Shown here piece after piece: positions 39,793 through 49,541 of a DNA stretch of 64,000 nucleotides. The position numbers were made by a program, and so were the translations under genes. The stretch covers positions 184,255 through 248,254 of the forward strand of contig RPFO01000178.1 of NCBI GenBank assembly GCA_009746045.1, written 5' to 3'. This stretch comes from Mesostigma viride (lineage: Eukaryota > Streptophyta > Mesostigmatophyceae > Mesostigmatales > Mesostigmataceae). The number at the start of each line of letters is the position of its first letter. Position 1 is the stretch's first letter. The notes beneath the pieces are model-generated. The model was not told the origin of the DNA and searched no databases. It worked only from the letters and a program-made list of their open reading frames with translations.

Positions 39793-41289
39793 TCACAGAT
39801 TGAGGTTTTTTTGAGGAGTAACTTTTCTTATCTGTTCTAAAATTGATTGTTTCCTGACTCGAGGTTCATCTGCATAGACGCTTTCAGTTTTTGCGTCTTC
39901 CATTAAAGTGTTATTGACAATGGATAAAGGCAATTTAGTTTTTCTACCTGCTGAATCTAATTCATTTTCATCGTCATCGGACTGAATTATCTGACCATCG
40001 CTCGGTCCTGAAAAGTTATTTGAGGGACGCTGGGAATCTGCGTAAATCTGCATGACTTGGTCGGTGATGCCCTCGCGCTTATCTTCAGATTGCACCTTGT
40101 CTCCCATCAAATCGTCAAGGATTTCGTCCAATACGTCTTCGACGATTTGTTCTTCCTGTCTGTCGATTTCGCCATCTTTCCTGGTTTCGTTTGCTCCCGT
40201 GTTTTCCTTATCTCGCAAAACGTTTTCCACATGAGGACGCACATCCCAATCCACTTCTTTTAAGGCTTTATTAATCTTGTTGGCCGGCGTGCCAAAAACG
40301 AAAGGTTTCAACGCCTTCATTTCTTCGACTGACAAGGAAGACAAATCGACGTCTCCCTTGAGATTAATTTCTGCCACTGTCACCACAAATCGTTTTAAAT
40401 TGTCGCTTTTTTCCGACCTTGTTTTGATCGACTGTGCATCTTTTAAAATTTCAGTCATCGTCTTTGTTTCGGATTCTCCAAATCTGCTCATGTTTGAAAT
40501 CTTAGTCTTGCTATCATTCAGCATCTTCAACGCTCGACGCTCTAAGATTTCTTCGAACACTATCTCAATTTCTTCAGGTACAAGGTCTTTAGCAGCTTCG
40601 AGTATGTTGTCGTCAGCTGGATATACCATTGTAGAAATGTCAAATTGTGTTATGCCGCGATCTTCTACTTGGGAAATGACATCAGCGGCCCTTTCAATCG
40701 ATACAAACTTTTGTAGCAAATCTAAGTTTGTTTTGTTTAATTCTTGATCCTTTTCCATAATCGTGTCTATCACGGAAGCAGCCGATTGCTTTATTTGATC
40801 CAGTTCTTGTTTCCGTCCTGTGTTGTATCCAAGGTTCTTCAAAGAATCTTGTAGCCTGTGGGCGATTCGTTCATATTCATCATTTGACTCAGATGCTGAT
40901 GTATCATCAACAGGATTTATAGACGTATCTTCAGACACGCTTGGTACTCCACCACCTGACATAGACACGTCTGTCGATGACGTCAGAGCGCCGCTTTCGG
41001 ATGATTTGTCTAGCGCTTTCGGAGTCGAAGAGGCGTTTGATGACACACTTTTTCCCGAAGGGCTGGCCGGCTGCGACGGCGCGGGTGAGACAGACGTGCT
41101 CGAGGCGGGAGCGGGGAGAGACACGCTCGAGGATACAGCGTCGACATCGCCGATGTTAAATCCCGGCCCGTGAACCGATCCTGCTAAGTACGGATTGAGA
41201 GACGCGCCATACGCCAACGGGTAAGACGCCCGCTGAAAGTTCGGGACAAACACATTCGATTCTCGACTGAAGCGGTACGGGTTTTGCAT
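39793..41289 (-). CDS. HGPGF-motif coiled-coil protein (498 aa)
   Basis: N-terminus NPYLAGSVHGPGFNIGD matches the HGPGF element of two other large proteins. Residues 50-130 are Ser/Pro-rich and likely disordered. Residues 140-460 are helical with coiled-coil character and alternate acidic and basic patches. No membrane segment. AATATAA directly precedes the ATG. Lies back to back with 41339. A structural or tegument-like virion role is possible; not demonstrable here. Confidence 0.75.
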   Translation of the reverse strand: MQNPYRFSRESNVFVPNFQRASYPLAYGASLNPYLAGSVHGPGFNIGDVDAVSSSVSLPAPASSTSVSPAPSQPASPSGKSVSSNASSTPKALDKSSESGALTSSTDVSMSGGGVPSVSEDTSINPVDDTSASESNDEYERIAHRLQDSLKNLGYNTGRKQELDQIKQSAASVIDTIMEKDQELNKTNLDLLQKFVSIERAADVISQVEDRGITQFDISTMVYPADDNILEAAKDLVPEEIEIVFEEILERRALKMLNDSKTKISNMSRFGESETKTMTEILKDAQSIKTRSEKSDNLKRFVVTVAEINLKGDVDLSSLSVEEMKALKPFVFGTPANKINKALKEVDWDVRPHVENVLRDKENTGANETRKDGEIDRQEEQIVEDVLDEILDDLMGDKVQSEDKREGITDQVMQIYADSQRPSNNFSGPSDGQIIQSDDDENELDSAGRKTKLPLSIVNNTLMEDAKTESVYADEPRVRKQSILEQIRKVTPQKNLNL

Positions 41290-41338
41290 TTATATTAAGG
41301 CGAAGAACATTTCTTCGTTTCTTTGACAGAGAGAGGAG

Positions 41339-41677
41339 ATGGAAAAGGTGTTGAAGACCATTGACGGACTCTCGTGTTCCATTCTCGACGACCCCCATTG
41401 CGACCTTGTGCATCTCTTGTGTCAGGCCGCCCGCGCGCTTGTGAAAGAGAAGTTTCTAGAGGAATACTTCGAGGCCGTGTTGAAAGGCTGTTTGCGCTTG
41501 GCGGATCACGTAATCGAAGAGCTGTGTCCTGAAAACGACGCGCGCGTTGCCAAGCTCGCTTATGCGGTCCGTTATTATGTCCGAGCTCATCGTGACGCAG
41601 AGGCCGTGAGTCCACCGCGGTTGCCGGCTGTGTCCAACGGGAAACTTGTCATTCGCAGCCCGGCTTTGTGCGCGTGA
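41339..41677 (+). CDS. Small helical protein (112 aa)
   Basis: Helix-rich (LVHLLCQAARALVKEKFLEE) with a short Pro/Ser tail. Not recognised. Its TGA overlaps the next gene's ATG by one base (TGATG), indicating co-transcription with 41677. Confidence 0.6.
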   Translation: MEKVLKTIDGLSCSILDDPHCDLVHLLCQAARALVKEKFLEEYFEAVLKGCLRLADHVIEELCPENDARVAKLAYAVRYYVRAHRDAEAVSPPRLPAVSNGKLVIRSPALCA

Positions 41678-42765
41678 TGGTCAAACGCGTTTCTTGCGAC
41701 GAGGCGTGCGGGCCCGAAACGCTCCTCGCCGCTCTTTCGGCACCCTTGTATCGGGATCTTACAGAGGAGGAGCGGTTGCACGCTCACGTTTTCGCTGACT
41801 TCGTGGACTCGAAACGCGTGAACAAAGGTCCCACGCTTTCCGCTTCTACGGAACGAGTGTTCGATGCGTTTTCCGACTTTCTCGAAGATCGCGATTTCCC
41901 AAGGTACGACCACTTTTCGAGGTTTCGAGAGGACAAGTGGTTTTGGAACGCCTTGTTCGATCGCTATGGGTTCTCGACGGGCGGTGGATTGGGTTCGAAG
42001 AGGACGTCGGGTTTTAGCGTGAACGGGTCTCGCGATCCAAAGGACGCGTGCACCGAGTCTGTGTCGCTCGAGGACCCGGACCCTGATCGTTGCGATTTCC
42101 GTGTTTTCTGCGGGAAGACGAGGTTGTCTCTCGTGACGAATGCGCTCATGAAATACGCTGGAGACCTGGTTTCGGACGAGGTCTTGAACGAGATCATAGA
42201 CGCATTCGACAGGACGGGGGTTAACAACCTTACGACCGAGGAGCGGTACCGCACTTCTCATCTCCACGGGCTCGTGACGGCGATGGCGGAGAACGGGGTG
42301 TCTGTCCCCGAGGCGGTCCGTGATTGGATTGTCGACCACAGGGCGGCGTTGAGCGAGAAGATATACAGCCACAACGCCCAGTTTCGGCGGTCGAGGTCAG
42401 GCGACTTTTTCCAAGAAACTTTGCGGTGGCAACGATGGGACGCTCTTTTGCGATCGACGGACAAGAGGCGTCATACGGAGAGCGAGGAGGAGTCTTCGAG
42501 CGAGATCGAGTCGGTGTACACGACAAAGGCCGCGGAGTTCATGCAGCTCGAAAACGTCAAGCAGGACCCGGAGGCGTGGGTGAAAATGAAAGATTTTCGC
42601 CAGGCTTTTTTAGTCGATTTTTGTGGAGAAGACGTGTCTAACAGGAAGAACGCGGTGACAAATGAAGACTTACGCACATTGTTCGAACCTTTCGGCCTGA
42701 AGTTTTTCAGGAACAAGAGGCGCGATGGGGTTAGATCCGATTGGGTGAACGGCATCACGATTTAG
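41677..42765 (+). CDS. Unknown protein with possible winged-helix end (362 aa)
   Basis: ATG taken at the overlap with the previous stop. Middle is helical; two stretches are rich in acidic residues and Ser (TESEEESSSEIES). The last 70 residues (AFLVDFCGEDVSNRKN, LRTLFEPFGLKFFRN, then a basic RRDGVRSDWVNG) are like the C-terminal DNA-binding winged helix of viral primase-helicases, without the ATPase. No confident family. Confidence 0.65.
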   Translation: MVKRVSCDEACGPETLLAALSAPLYRDLTEEERLHAHVFADFVDSKRVNKGPTLSASTERVFDAFSDFLEDRDFPRYDHFSRFREDKWFWNALFDRYGFSTGGGLGSKRTSGFSVNGSRDPKDACTESVSLEDPDPDRCDFRVFCGKTRLSLVTNALMKYAGDLVSDEVLNEIIDAFDRTGVNNLTTEERYRTSHLHGLVTAMAENGVSVPEAVRDWIVDHRAALSEKIYSHNAQFRRSRSGDFFQETLRWQRWDALLRSTDKRRHTESEEESSSEIESVYTTKAAEFMQLENVKQDPEAWVKMKDFRQAFLVDFCGEDVSNRKNAVTNEDLRTLFEPFGLKFFRNKRRDGVRSDWVNGITI

Positions 42766-42864
42766 ACTTTCTCGTTCTGGAATGTTTTCCGCACGTGACT
42801 CTCATCGGCCTCGCTTGAAACTTGCACCTCCGGTTGCAATGGGTCGTGCCTTTGCACCTCATGA

Positions 42865-42907
42865 CGAGGGGTTTTTTATTATTCAATAAAGAAAGAAAGT
42901 TGCATGT
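42865..42907 (+). repeat. 43-bp direct repeat, copy 1
   Basis: Identical to 43763-43805. Contains TTTTTTATTATTCAATAAAG, an AATAAA signal about 100 bp after the stop at 42765. Confidence 0.85.
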
Positions 42908-42935
42908 TCTTGTGAGCAAAGTACATGTTCGCGTT

Positions 42936-43700
42936 TCACCATGTTCGCCCAGTCAGGTTGTTGATAAATTTTGCGAACCGTAGCACATTATGTTCCATTT
43001 CACTCAGTTCGGCCCGTCGTTGTGCTATGCCCGACAGCCCAGGGCGGTTGGGATTTAATGGCGCGTTCCTTAGCGCGTCCACGTCTCCCCACGTGACAGT
43101 TATAGGTACGTTCATCCCGGATCTCCTTCCGTCTGTGTTTAGGATAATTTGACCTAGGCGGTATATTCTTTCAAGCGCCTCTCTTTTTATGCTGTCCAGC
43201 TCGATTTTCTCGCGTTGTCCTTCAATCCATGCGTCCAGTGTTCCATCGCGTCTCATTTCATGTAATTCACCACTAGCAGGCGGTATGTTTTCGAGACGTG
43301 CATTGACTTCATTAAGTTGACCTAGGTAGTGATTGAACAAGTTCTGTCTCATTTGTTGGTCTGCTCCAGGTCCGTTGGCCACACCGTAACTAAGTTTGTC
43401 TTCTGGGCCGACGTTTGACAAAATGTTATCCACCAGCTCCGGATTTCCCAGGATTTCACTGACTGCATTTCGGGAACGGTAATTGGGGTTGGGTCGAGTG
43501 TCAGGCTCGGGGTTGGTTACAGAGGGCGCGGGCTCAGACCCCTCTTCACCTGGGTTCGGCGCACGCATTTTGTGACCCCGCTTATAGCGACGTGTGCTTT
43601 TTTGCGACACAGAGCGTCGACCTTTGTGCAGGTGGCATCTTCCTCTCGCGACTTCTAAATTGCATGTACCTCCAGATCGGGTAGCAGCCATGCACTTCAT
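42936..43700 (-). CDS. Cys/His-motif protein 3 (254 aa)
   Basis: Opens with C3-x9-C13-x8-C22-x2-H25 (MKCMAATRSGGTC...CHLH), then a basic tract (KSTRRYKRGHK), as in the proteins at 33121 and 35118. A Pro-rich linker follows, then EILGNPELVDNILSNVGPED, a segment with F-box-like hydrophobic spacing, then helices. Function unknown; the three genes are a paralogous family spread over 10 kb. Confidence 0.75.
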   Translation of the reverse strand: MKCMAATRSGGTCNLEVARGRCHLHKGRRSVSQKSTRRYKRGHKMRAPNPGEEGSEPAPSVTNPEPDTRPNPNYRSRNAVSEILGNPELVDNILSNVGPEDKLSYGVANGPGADQQMRQNLFNHYLGQLNEVNARLENIPPASGELHEMRRDGTLDAWIEGQREKIELDSIKREALERIYRLGQIILNTDGRRSGMNVPITVTWGDVDALRNAPLNPNRPGLSGIAQRRAELSEMEHNVLRFAKFINNLTGRTW

Positions 43701-43762
43701 AGTAGTTTCACTTTGTAAAGAGCTTAATATATTTAATCGCTAGCTTGCACATCAAGGTTCAT

Positions 43763-43805
43763 CGAGGGGTTTTTTATTATTCAATAAAGAAAGAAAGTTG
43801 CATGT
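43763..43805 (+). repeat. 43-bp direct repeat, copy 2, overlapping a start codon
   Basis: Second copy of 42865-42907. Here its end GCATGT carries the ATG of the gene at 43802, so the same DNA serves as 3' end region in one place and as leader in another. Confidence 0.85.
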
Positions 43806-44146
43806 CGCTATACGCGGATCCATACTCGTACGTGCAGATGTACTTGTCTAATCCTTTGTTGCCTTACCCGATGCACGGGCCAGGTTTTTTCGTGGGAGGA
43901 GATCACTGGTTTTACCCCGCCGCGACTGATCCGCTAGGAATTCCTAAACCGAGGTACGTGGGATGGGTGGGAAGAAACAATTACGGGTCACAACCCGCCG
44001 ACCATGCTTATCAAGCCTACCGTCAAAATGGAAAACGGCAAAACCAGAAATATCCTAACGCTGACAATTTAATAATTCAGCCAGCCAGCTCATCTGTCAC
44101 ACGTCTGAGCTGTCAGGCCATGTGTACTCTTCGAATGCAACCCTGA
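43802..44146 (+). pseudogene. N-terminal fragment of interrupted HGPGF-motif gene
   Basis: MSLYADPYSY start, then PYPMHGPGFFVGGDHW, matching the HGPGF proteins. At 43972 the sequence enters the 465-bp repeat flanking an insertion and the frame ends at 44146. The frame resumed at about 45972 (open through PILVRAREPKSKDAGVG) is probably the continuation. So one gene of about 2.3 kb plus N-terminus seems split by 2 kb of inserted DNA. Confidence 0.65.
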
Positions 44147-44436
44147 ACACACTACCCAACCAAGCAGCACACCAATCAATTGGTGAGTGCTGGTTACATC
44201 AGATTTTATTACAGCTTTTTGACGCAACTTCCGTCAGCATTCAACACATGGCCGGCCGTTCAAACAAACGGCGCCTGACTTACAAAAGGCAAAGCTAGTT
44301 GCCAGTAGGATTCCCCGGTAAACAACAAGCCGTCCCCATTCGTCTAACAAGCCTTTCTGCATGTACAGCCACAAGGTTGTGGCGGCCCTTTCTTTCCCGC
44401 ATGCTGTTTAATAAACTATTTTCAGAGAAATCCGAT
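43972..44436 (+). repeat. 465-bp direct repeat, copy 1
   Basis: Starts AAGAAACAATTACGGG and ends CAGAGAAATCCGAT. Same length and sequence as 45507-45971 as far as compared. Confidence 0.88.
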
Positions 44437-45506
44437 TATGACACTTGAGCTCCCAAGAAAACCAGCATTTGATTGAAAACAATGAGTAGAGCCCCTGCCA
44501 AAGGCAGGTTTAAGTAGTCATCTCGTCTCCCTCGCATGCAGGAGCAAGAGCCCCCCGATCCACCCCAGTCCCTGGCGCCATTACCCTCCTCCCCCGCACT
44601 GTCGCCGCTCAGGAAACAAAACTTGATAGGATCACTGTTGCCCCAATAACAGTGAACAAAGAAAAGGAGAAGACCCCCCCCCTCTTCCGAGCAGCCTCGA
44701 GGGTAGCCGCTTCCATAAAAGACCACAAAGTGGGGCGTGTCGCAACATCTCCTTCATGGCGACTCAGCCCGCACAAGGCTATAATAACCCCCTAAGGGGC
44801 CCGACAATAAAAGGTTAGCGAATCCGCGGAGCCGCCTCAGCAAAATATTATTCCGGATAAAAACCCAGAAAATTCGCATTCCGACGCCACCAGGGTTTGA
44901 ACCGCTACCTGCCGGGTGCTGAGCAGGGAGAGACGACAAGGCCAAACACTGCCACTGTCAGCCGAGACGCCTTTCCGATACTCGGTTCCTTTTGTGGGAA
45001 TTTTGCAAATATATTTTCTTCCGGAACGCAAGAAATTAGCCGGCCGCGCGTCACCCTTATATCCCTCGCTGGCCCATAACAAAAAAGGGCCGCGCACCAA
45101 GCCGAAGGCAGCGCCATGCAGCGCCCTAGGCGGTGGGCCGCTGACTGACTACCAGCGCAGTCTCATGGAATCCAAATTAATCTATTGACCTTCGCACAGT
45201 TTCCGCATCAGCTGCGGACTTCTTAGTCGACATGATTGGCTCCGCTGCTGGAATTACCAGCAGCCGGGGCGGGGCGCCCAGCCCACTTTCTATGACCACC
45301 GAGACGCTGCCCAGCAAGGTGCCAACCAGAACCACTTGGCACATTGGTAACGCGAAATTTCCGTTCCGTTCAAACCGCCCCTACCTGCCGTGAAGTCGCA
45401 AAGCCCGCGACTTCATAGCAGGCAAGGACGGGGTCTTTGCCTAATTTTCTTTAGCCCCGCCGCCATAGCAGCGAGGCCGCGCATACTGCTTCAGTGAGCA
45501 CATTCA

Positions 45507-45971
45507 AAGAAACAATTACGGGTCACAACCCGCCGACCATGCTTATCAAGCCTACCGTCAAAATGGAAAACGGCAAAACCAGAAATATCCTAACGCTGAC
45601 AATTTAATAATTCAGCCAGCCAGCTCATCTGTCACACGTCTGAGCTGTCAGGCCATGTGTACTCTTCGAATGCAACCCTGAACACACTACCCAACCAAGC
45701 AGCACACCAATCAATTGGTGAGTGCTGGTTACATCAGATTTTATTACAGCTTTTTGACGCAACTTCCGTCAGCATTCAACACATGGCCGGCCGTTCAAAC
45801 AAACGGCGCCTGACTTACAAAAGGCAAAGCTAGTTGCCAGTAGGATTCCCCGGTAAACAACAAGCCGTCCCCATTCGTCTAACAAGCCTTTCTGCATGTA
45901 CAGCCACAAGGTTGTGGCGGCCCTTTCTTTCCCGCATGCTGTTTAATAAACTATTTTCAGAGAAATCCGAT
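45507..45971 (+). repeat. 465-bp direct repeat, copy 2
   Basis: Second copy; the right edge meets the open frame that continues the interrupted gene. Confidence 0.88.
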
Positions 45972-47241
45972 ACTTGTACGCGCCAGAGAGCCGAAATCAA
46001 AGGATGCAGGTGTGGGAACTGACCCGGAGAGCGAACCAGTCGCGGCAGAAGAAACGGGAGGCGCAGAAAAAGAGGGCGAAGAAGGCAGTTTACCGGAAGT
46101 AAAAGAAGACGAGGATTCGGTATCATCAGTTAGCGACTCCGAAGTTACTTCCGCAACAGATTACGAATCTGTAGACGAATCCGTGTTAATTTCACCATCC
46201 AATTCTGATGACGAGGACCACATCACTTTTGTAGATGACGAGAGTGTACAATTCGTGAGTGAGAACGGAGAAGAGTCCGACCCTGAGCGGGTAAGAGCAA
46301 TATCGACTGAACCGGGCATGATTGATAGCAAACATCCTCAAGGGCCGCAAGATATCCCCCCGGCGAGACGACTTGTAGTACAACCGAAGGATGCAAATGA
46401 CCAAGATGAAAAAAATCAGATTTTTTGGAGATACGTTAAACGGACTCGAGATGGAGTAATAGTTTCAGACACGAATGTTACCCCGGTACCAGTCGACGCG
46501 CTACAAGAATTGGAGAGACGTTCAGATTCAGAACGAATGCAAATATTAGAGAGGGTAATCGAAACATCGCGAAGACCTTTCCTGGTAAATGGTTTTCCTT
46601 TTAAAGGAAAAGGATCCACAATATCAGACGACGCGGATGTTGAAATACAAATTCTCAGTGTAAGTGACAACCTTCTTGATCCTTCCGTACTCCCTATAGT
46701 GTCCGGGCTGAGTAAAAATGCAATCACTCCTCTAACTCCATTGTCCGACCCCCAGGTTCTGCGAGGGGTGTCCGCGTATACCCCGTTTCAAAATCCGACA
46801 AGCGCGCCCCTTAAACCAAACTCGTTTATTGTACAGCCGAAAACGGTTTTTGATGAAGAACAAAATAAAATTTTTGTTACGAGAAGGCCGGTTCTTGAAA
46901 CACCGATATCTGCAACGCAAAATACAGCGAAATACGTGGTAAATCGAGAACCACGTGCAGCGCAAAATACATCCATAATACGTCCGGACCCTGGCGACTT
47001 GGCAAAAGGCAGTAAAAAACGTTTGCCAGCGGTATTGCAAACGTCGAGAGGTCGAAATGCCTGGGCAGAGGTGGTTCCTGATGACAACAAGTTGGAGGCT
47101 ACGGAGGATATTGATACAAACGAGGTAGCTGTGGATTTACCTGATGGTCCTCTTTCAATGTGGACACAGCTACATTCTCTTATACCACGTGCAAAGCTCG
47201 ATTCGCCCGATCGACCCCCAGTAACGAGCGGGGAGATGTAG
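45972..47241 (+). CDS. Interrupted gene, middle part
   Basis: Open from the insertion edge; the first listed codon start at 46012 is GTG, so this is a continuation and not a new start. The acidic Ser/Glu-rich beginning is followed by a region with a repeated VVQPK...NQIF / IVQPK...NKIF element, about 145 residues apart. The frame ends at 47241, and the protein continues in another frame from about 47220 after a C5 run near 47215. Likely a disordered or filamentous virion protein; family unknown. Confidence 0.6.
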
Positions 47242-48314
47242 TACTTTTGGACATCGAGGACGATGATTTGAATCAAACGTTTCGAGCGCTCCCCACGTCT
47301 CCTTTGTCGTTTGGGGGGCAGACAGGTCCGGTTGAGAAATATGGTCCCTTTGCTCATCCCAAACGAGTTTTGGTAGAAGAACGACCAAACGAGCCGTCTC
47401 TTCCAAGTTCCGTTTTCACGAGGCGTATACCGATTATAAATAATATAGAGGAGGTCGGATTGGATTCAAATGAGATCCCTTTTCGGCCAGATTCAAATGG
47501 CAAATTGAAAGCGTCCATGCGTGATGAAGAAACAGGACTCGTTTTCGCGTCACCGGGAGAAATAATCGGACCTACCCATCTAAAACGTGTTAGATCTGTT
47601 GACGCGAATAAAAGACCGTTTTCTATTCAAGATGCGTGGGCTGCGAACAGTGTTCCCGCTCAAACACAAGAAGAAGAAAAGCCTGAGGCCGTGCAAAAAG
47701 TGATCGCGACATTTACAACCCAGCAAACCCCTCATGTTTGGGCGGTACGGAAGTCTGACCGAGAACGGAACATCGAAATACTGCGTCGCCTGGCGGATGC
47801 AAGTGTCACACCGATCACGTCTCAACCTCGACCTTCTTCTGCTTCCGGAAGGCTGCCGAGCCTTGTATTGAAGGATGTAGAACAGAGACCCCTACATTCA
47901 GATCCACCTGTTCCAGAGCCGAATTCTCCCGTTTTCGAAACGCCCCCTGAATCGCCGCGACCGAGAAACGACACCAATTGGCCTTTCAGGTTTTCTCAAG
48001 GTGAAGAAGTAGAGGCTCGCGGTAACTTCGAACCCGGAGTGAATGTAAAACCTTTAAGCAAATCGGAGATCGAAAAATATAACGCAATAGAAAAAGCCGC
48101 GAGGAGCGAGGTTTTAAAACGTCGTGCGCAAGAAAGGCGACAAGAAGAGTTAAACAAACAACAGGAAAACGCGATTCAGGACAGGCGAGAAAAACGCGAG
48201 CTTGATGAGAGGCTCGAACTTCTAAAACTGGAATGGCAAGCTAATCGAGAAAAAGATGCGCGACAGATCAAAATTCTGATCGACGACTTGCGACGTGAGT
48301 TGCCGTCCCCTTAA
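47220..48314 (+). CDS. Interrupted gene, C-terminal part
   Basis: Continues the same protein after a one-base shift (ERGDVVLLDIEDDD). Pro/Ser-rich stretches precede a strong C-terminal coiled coil (ARSEVLKRRAQERRQEELNK) over the last 90 residues. The raw frame's Met at 47160 lies within the preceding part and is not a start. Confidence 0.6.
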   Translation, partial: SNERGDVVLLDIEDDDLNQTFRALPTSPLSFGGQTGPVEKYGPFAHPKRVLVEERPNEPSLPSSVFTRRIPIINNIEEVGLDSNEIPFRPDSNGKLKASMRDEETGLVFASPGEIIGPTHLKRVRSVDANKRPFSIQDAWAANSVPAQTQEEEKPEAVQKVIATFTTQQTPHVWAVRKSDRERNIEILRRLADASVTPITSQPRPSSASGRLPSLVLKDVEQRPLHSDPPVPEPNSPVFETPPESPRPRNDTNWPFRFSQGEEVEARGNFEPGVNVKPLSKSEIEKYNAIEKAARSEVLKRRAQERRQEELNKQQENAIQDRREKRELDERLELLKLEWQANREKDARQIKILIDDLRRELPSP

Positions 48315-48902
48315 TTAAAGATCCTCGGACGGACTTGCAGCTGCGTAGAACACGATTCGGTGTTGGTTCGATTCGGCGTGTTTAAGAACGACGTAGACGA
48401 TGTTCTCGTCAGCCCCGCCAAGGTTCAGCGGCGCGGTGTTCACCACTTTCCAGGTCGGAGAGTTGGCCACCGCAATAGTATCCACGGCGAAACGGATGTC
48501 CATGTTACGAATCATGTTCAAGGGCGCCGGTTGGAAAGAGAGATTGTTGTACTTGTCGCTCGGCCCGTTGATGATCTGCACGACATCGATCTTTCCGTCC
48601 ATGACAATGATGCGGAGTTGAGGCGGGTTGTCCGACGGAGTTGTTGTAATGGAATTCGTCTTCGCGTCCTTCCACCAAACTCGTGAGAATTCGAGGATGT
48701 TGCGTCGGAACGTTTCGTCGCTCATGACGGCGACAGGGGTCATCACGAACCCTTGGTAGTTCGGGTCGATGCGGTCAGGGGCGACGAGACGAGGGGATGT
48801 TTGGCGATCTTTCAACCACACGATCAACACGAATGCGAAAACGCATATTACAGAAACAGTGACAGCCGCCAGTGCAATTTTCTTTTTAGTGCTGATGTCC
48901 AT
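48315..48902 (-). CDS. Membrane-anchored protein, virion-type (195 aa)
   Basis: Start at MDISTKKKIA, GTATACGG just upstream. Residues 8-28 are an N-terminal transmembrane helix (ALAAVTVSVICVFAFVLIVW) after a basic tail, so the rest is probably outside the cytosol or in the virion lumen. The domain is beta-rich, with no family recognised. Confidence 0.72.
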   Translation of the reverse strand: MDISTKKKIALAAVTVSVICVFAFVLIVWLKDRQTSPRLVAPDRIDPNYQGFVMTPVAVMSDETFRRNILEFSRVWWKDAKTNSITTTPSDNPPQLRIIVMDGKIDVVQIINGPSDKYNNLSFQPAPLNMIRNMDIRFAVDTIAVANSPTWKVVNTAPLNLGGADENIVYVVLKHAESNQHRIVFYAAASPSEDL

Positions 48903-48959
48903 CCGTATACTTCTTTCGGTTGAAATAAAAATCGTAACGAACAAGTATACTATACCATC

Positions 48960-49076
48960 ATGCCGCCGAAACGAAGCAAGATCACGGGCCGTTTTGTGAA
49001 GGGGCACAGTTCCCGGGCAACCCGGAAGAGGCATCGAGCGCGCGCCGTTTACATGCCTTTTACAAGTGAGGCATAA
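48960..49076 (+). CDS. Small basic protein with RATRKRH motif (38 aa)
   Basis: MPPKRSKITGRFVKGHSSR then ATRKRHRAR; shares RATRKRH with 32913-33107. TATACTATACC precedes the ATG. Divergent from 48902. Confidence 0.55.
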   Translation: MPPKRSKITGRFVKGHSSRATRKRHRARAVYMPFTSEA

Positions 49077-49106
49077 ATTTTCTGTTAGATTATACCAAAC
49101 AGGAAC

Positions 49107-49517
49107 ATGGGAGACGTCGCGAACACCGAGGGCGTCCCATTGTCCGTTCCTCAGACAGCCGTACCGCAACCGAAGCCAGATGTACTTCCGACAAAGTTTG
49201 GAGAACCTCCCGCGACCGGCTCGCTGGAGCCTTTGTCGCTTGACAGGTGCACTTACGGCGTTCCGCTTAACGTTGCATCTGACACGATGAAGGGGGAAGC
49301 CCCTTTGCCCGCAATTGCTCTTCCTGAGAAGTCGCTGGAGGTCGACCATCGTCTCATGAGCTCGTTTCCGATGCGCCGTCCCTATCTTACCAACGAACCT
49401 TATCCCGACTCGATTCTTCCTCGTCCAGAAGGACGGGGAGGAGGAGCGGGCGCTGTGAGCGCGAGGATCGACGCTGCCATAAGCATGATCGAAAAAAGCG
49501 CTGTGCGTAAAATGTAA
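49107..49517 (+). CDS. Proline-rich small protein (136 aa)
   Basis: Pro-rich N-terminal half (QTAVPQPKPDVLPTKF) and a short Gly-rich then helical C-terminus. Not recognised. ATTATACC about 20 bp upstream. Co-directional with 49542 at 24 bp spacing. Confidence 0.65.
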   Translation: MGDVANTEGVPLSVPQTAVPQPKPDVLPTKFGEPPATGSLEPLSLDRCTYGVPLNVASDTMKGEAPLPAIALPEKSLEVDHRLMSSFPMRRPYLTNEPYPDSILPRPEGRGGGAGAVSARIDAAISMIEKSAVRKM

Positions 49518-49541
49518 TCTTGTAGCTATATAAAACGAACT

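Larger units (their letters stand above)
43972..45971. mobile_element. 2.0-kb insertion with 465-bp direct repeats
   Basis: Repeats at 43972-44436 and 45507-45971 read identically; the unique middle is 1070 bp. No TG...CA ends, no target duplication and no transposase were found. The middle has no long frame but includes inverted repeats (CTGCTGGAATTACCAGCAG near 45248; TGAAGTCG...CGACTTCA near 45390) and a TATAAGG on the minus strand near 45057. Could be a terminal-repeat element in miniature, or a duplication around captured DNA. GC and style differ from the adjacent genes. Confidence 0.65.

Noticed and set aside
44880-44960. tRNA or SINE-like B box (GGTTCAAACC on the minus strand) in the insertion
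   Set aside because: No convincing acceptor stem, A box or T-arm pairing; one 10-base match is weak.
45181-45490. rRNA-like fragment
   Set aside because: A resemblance to the 18S word near GGAATTACC is only an 8-bp stem-loop; flanking bases do not match.
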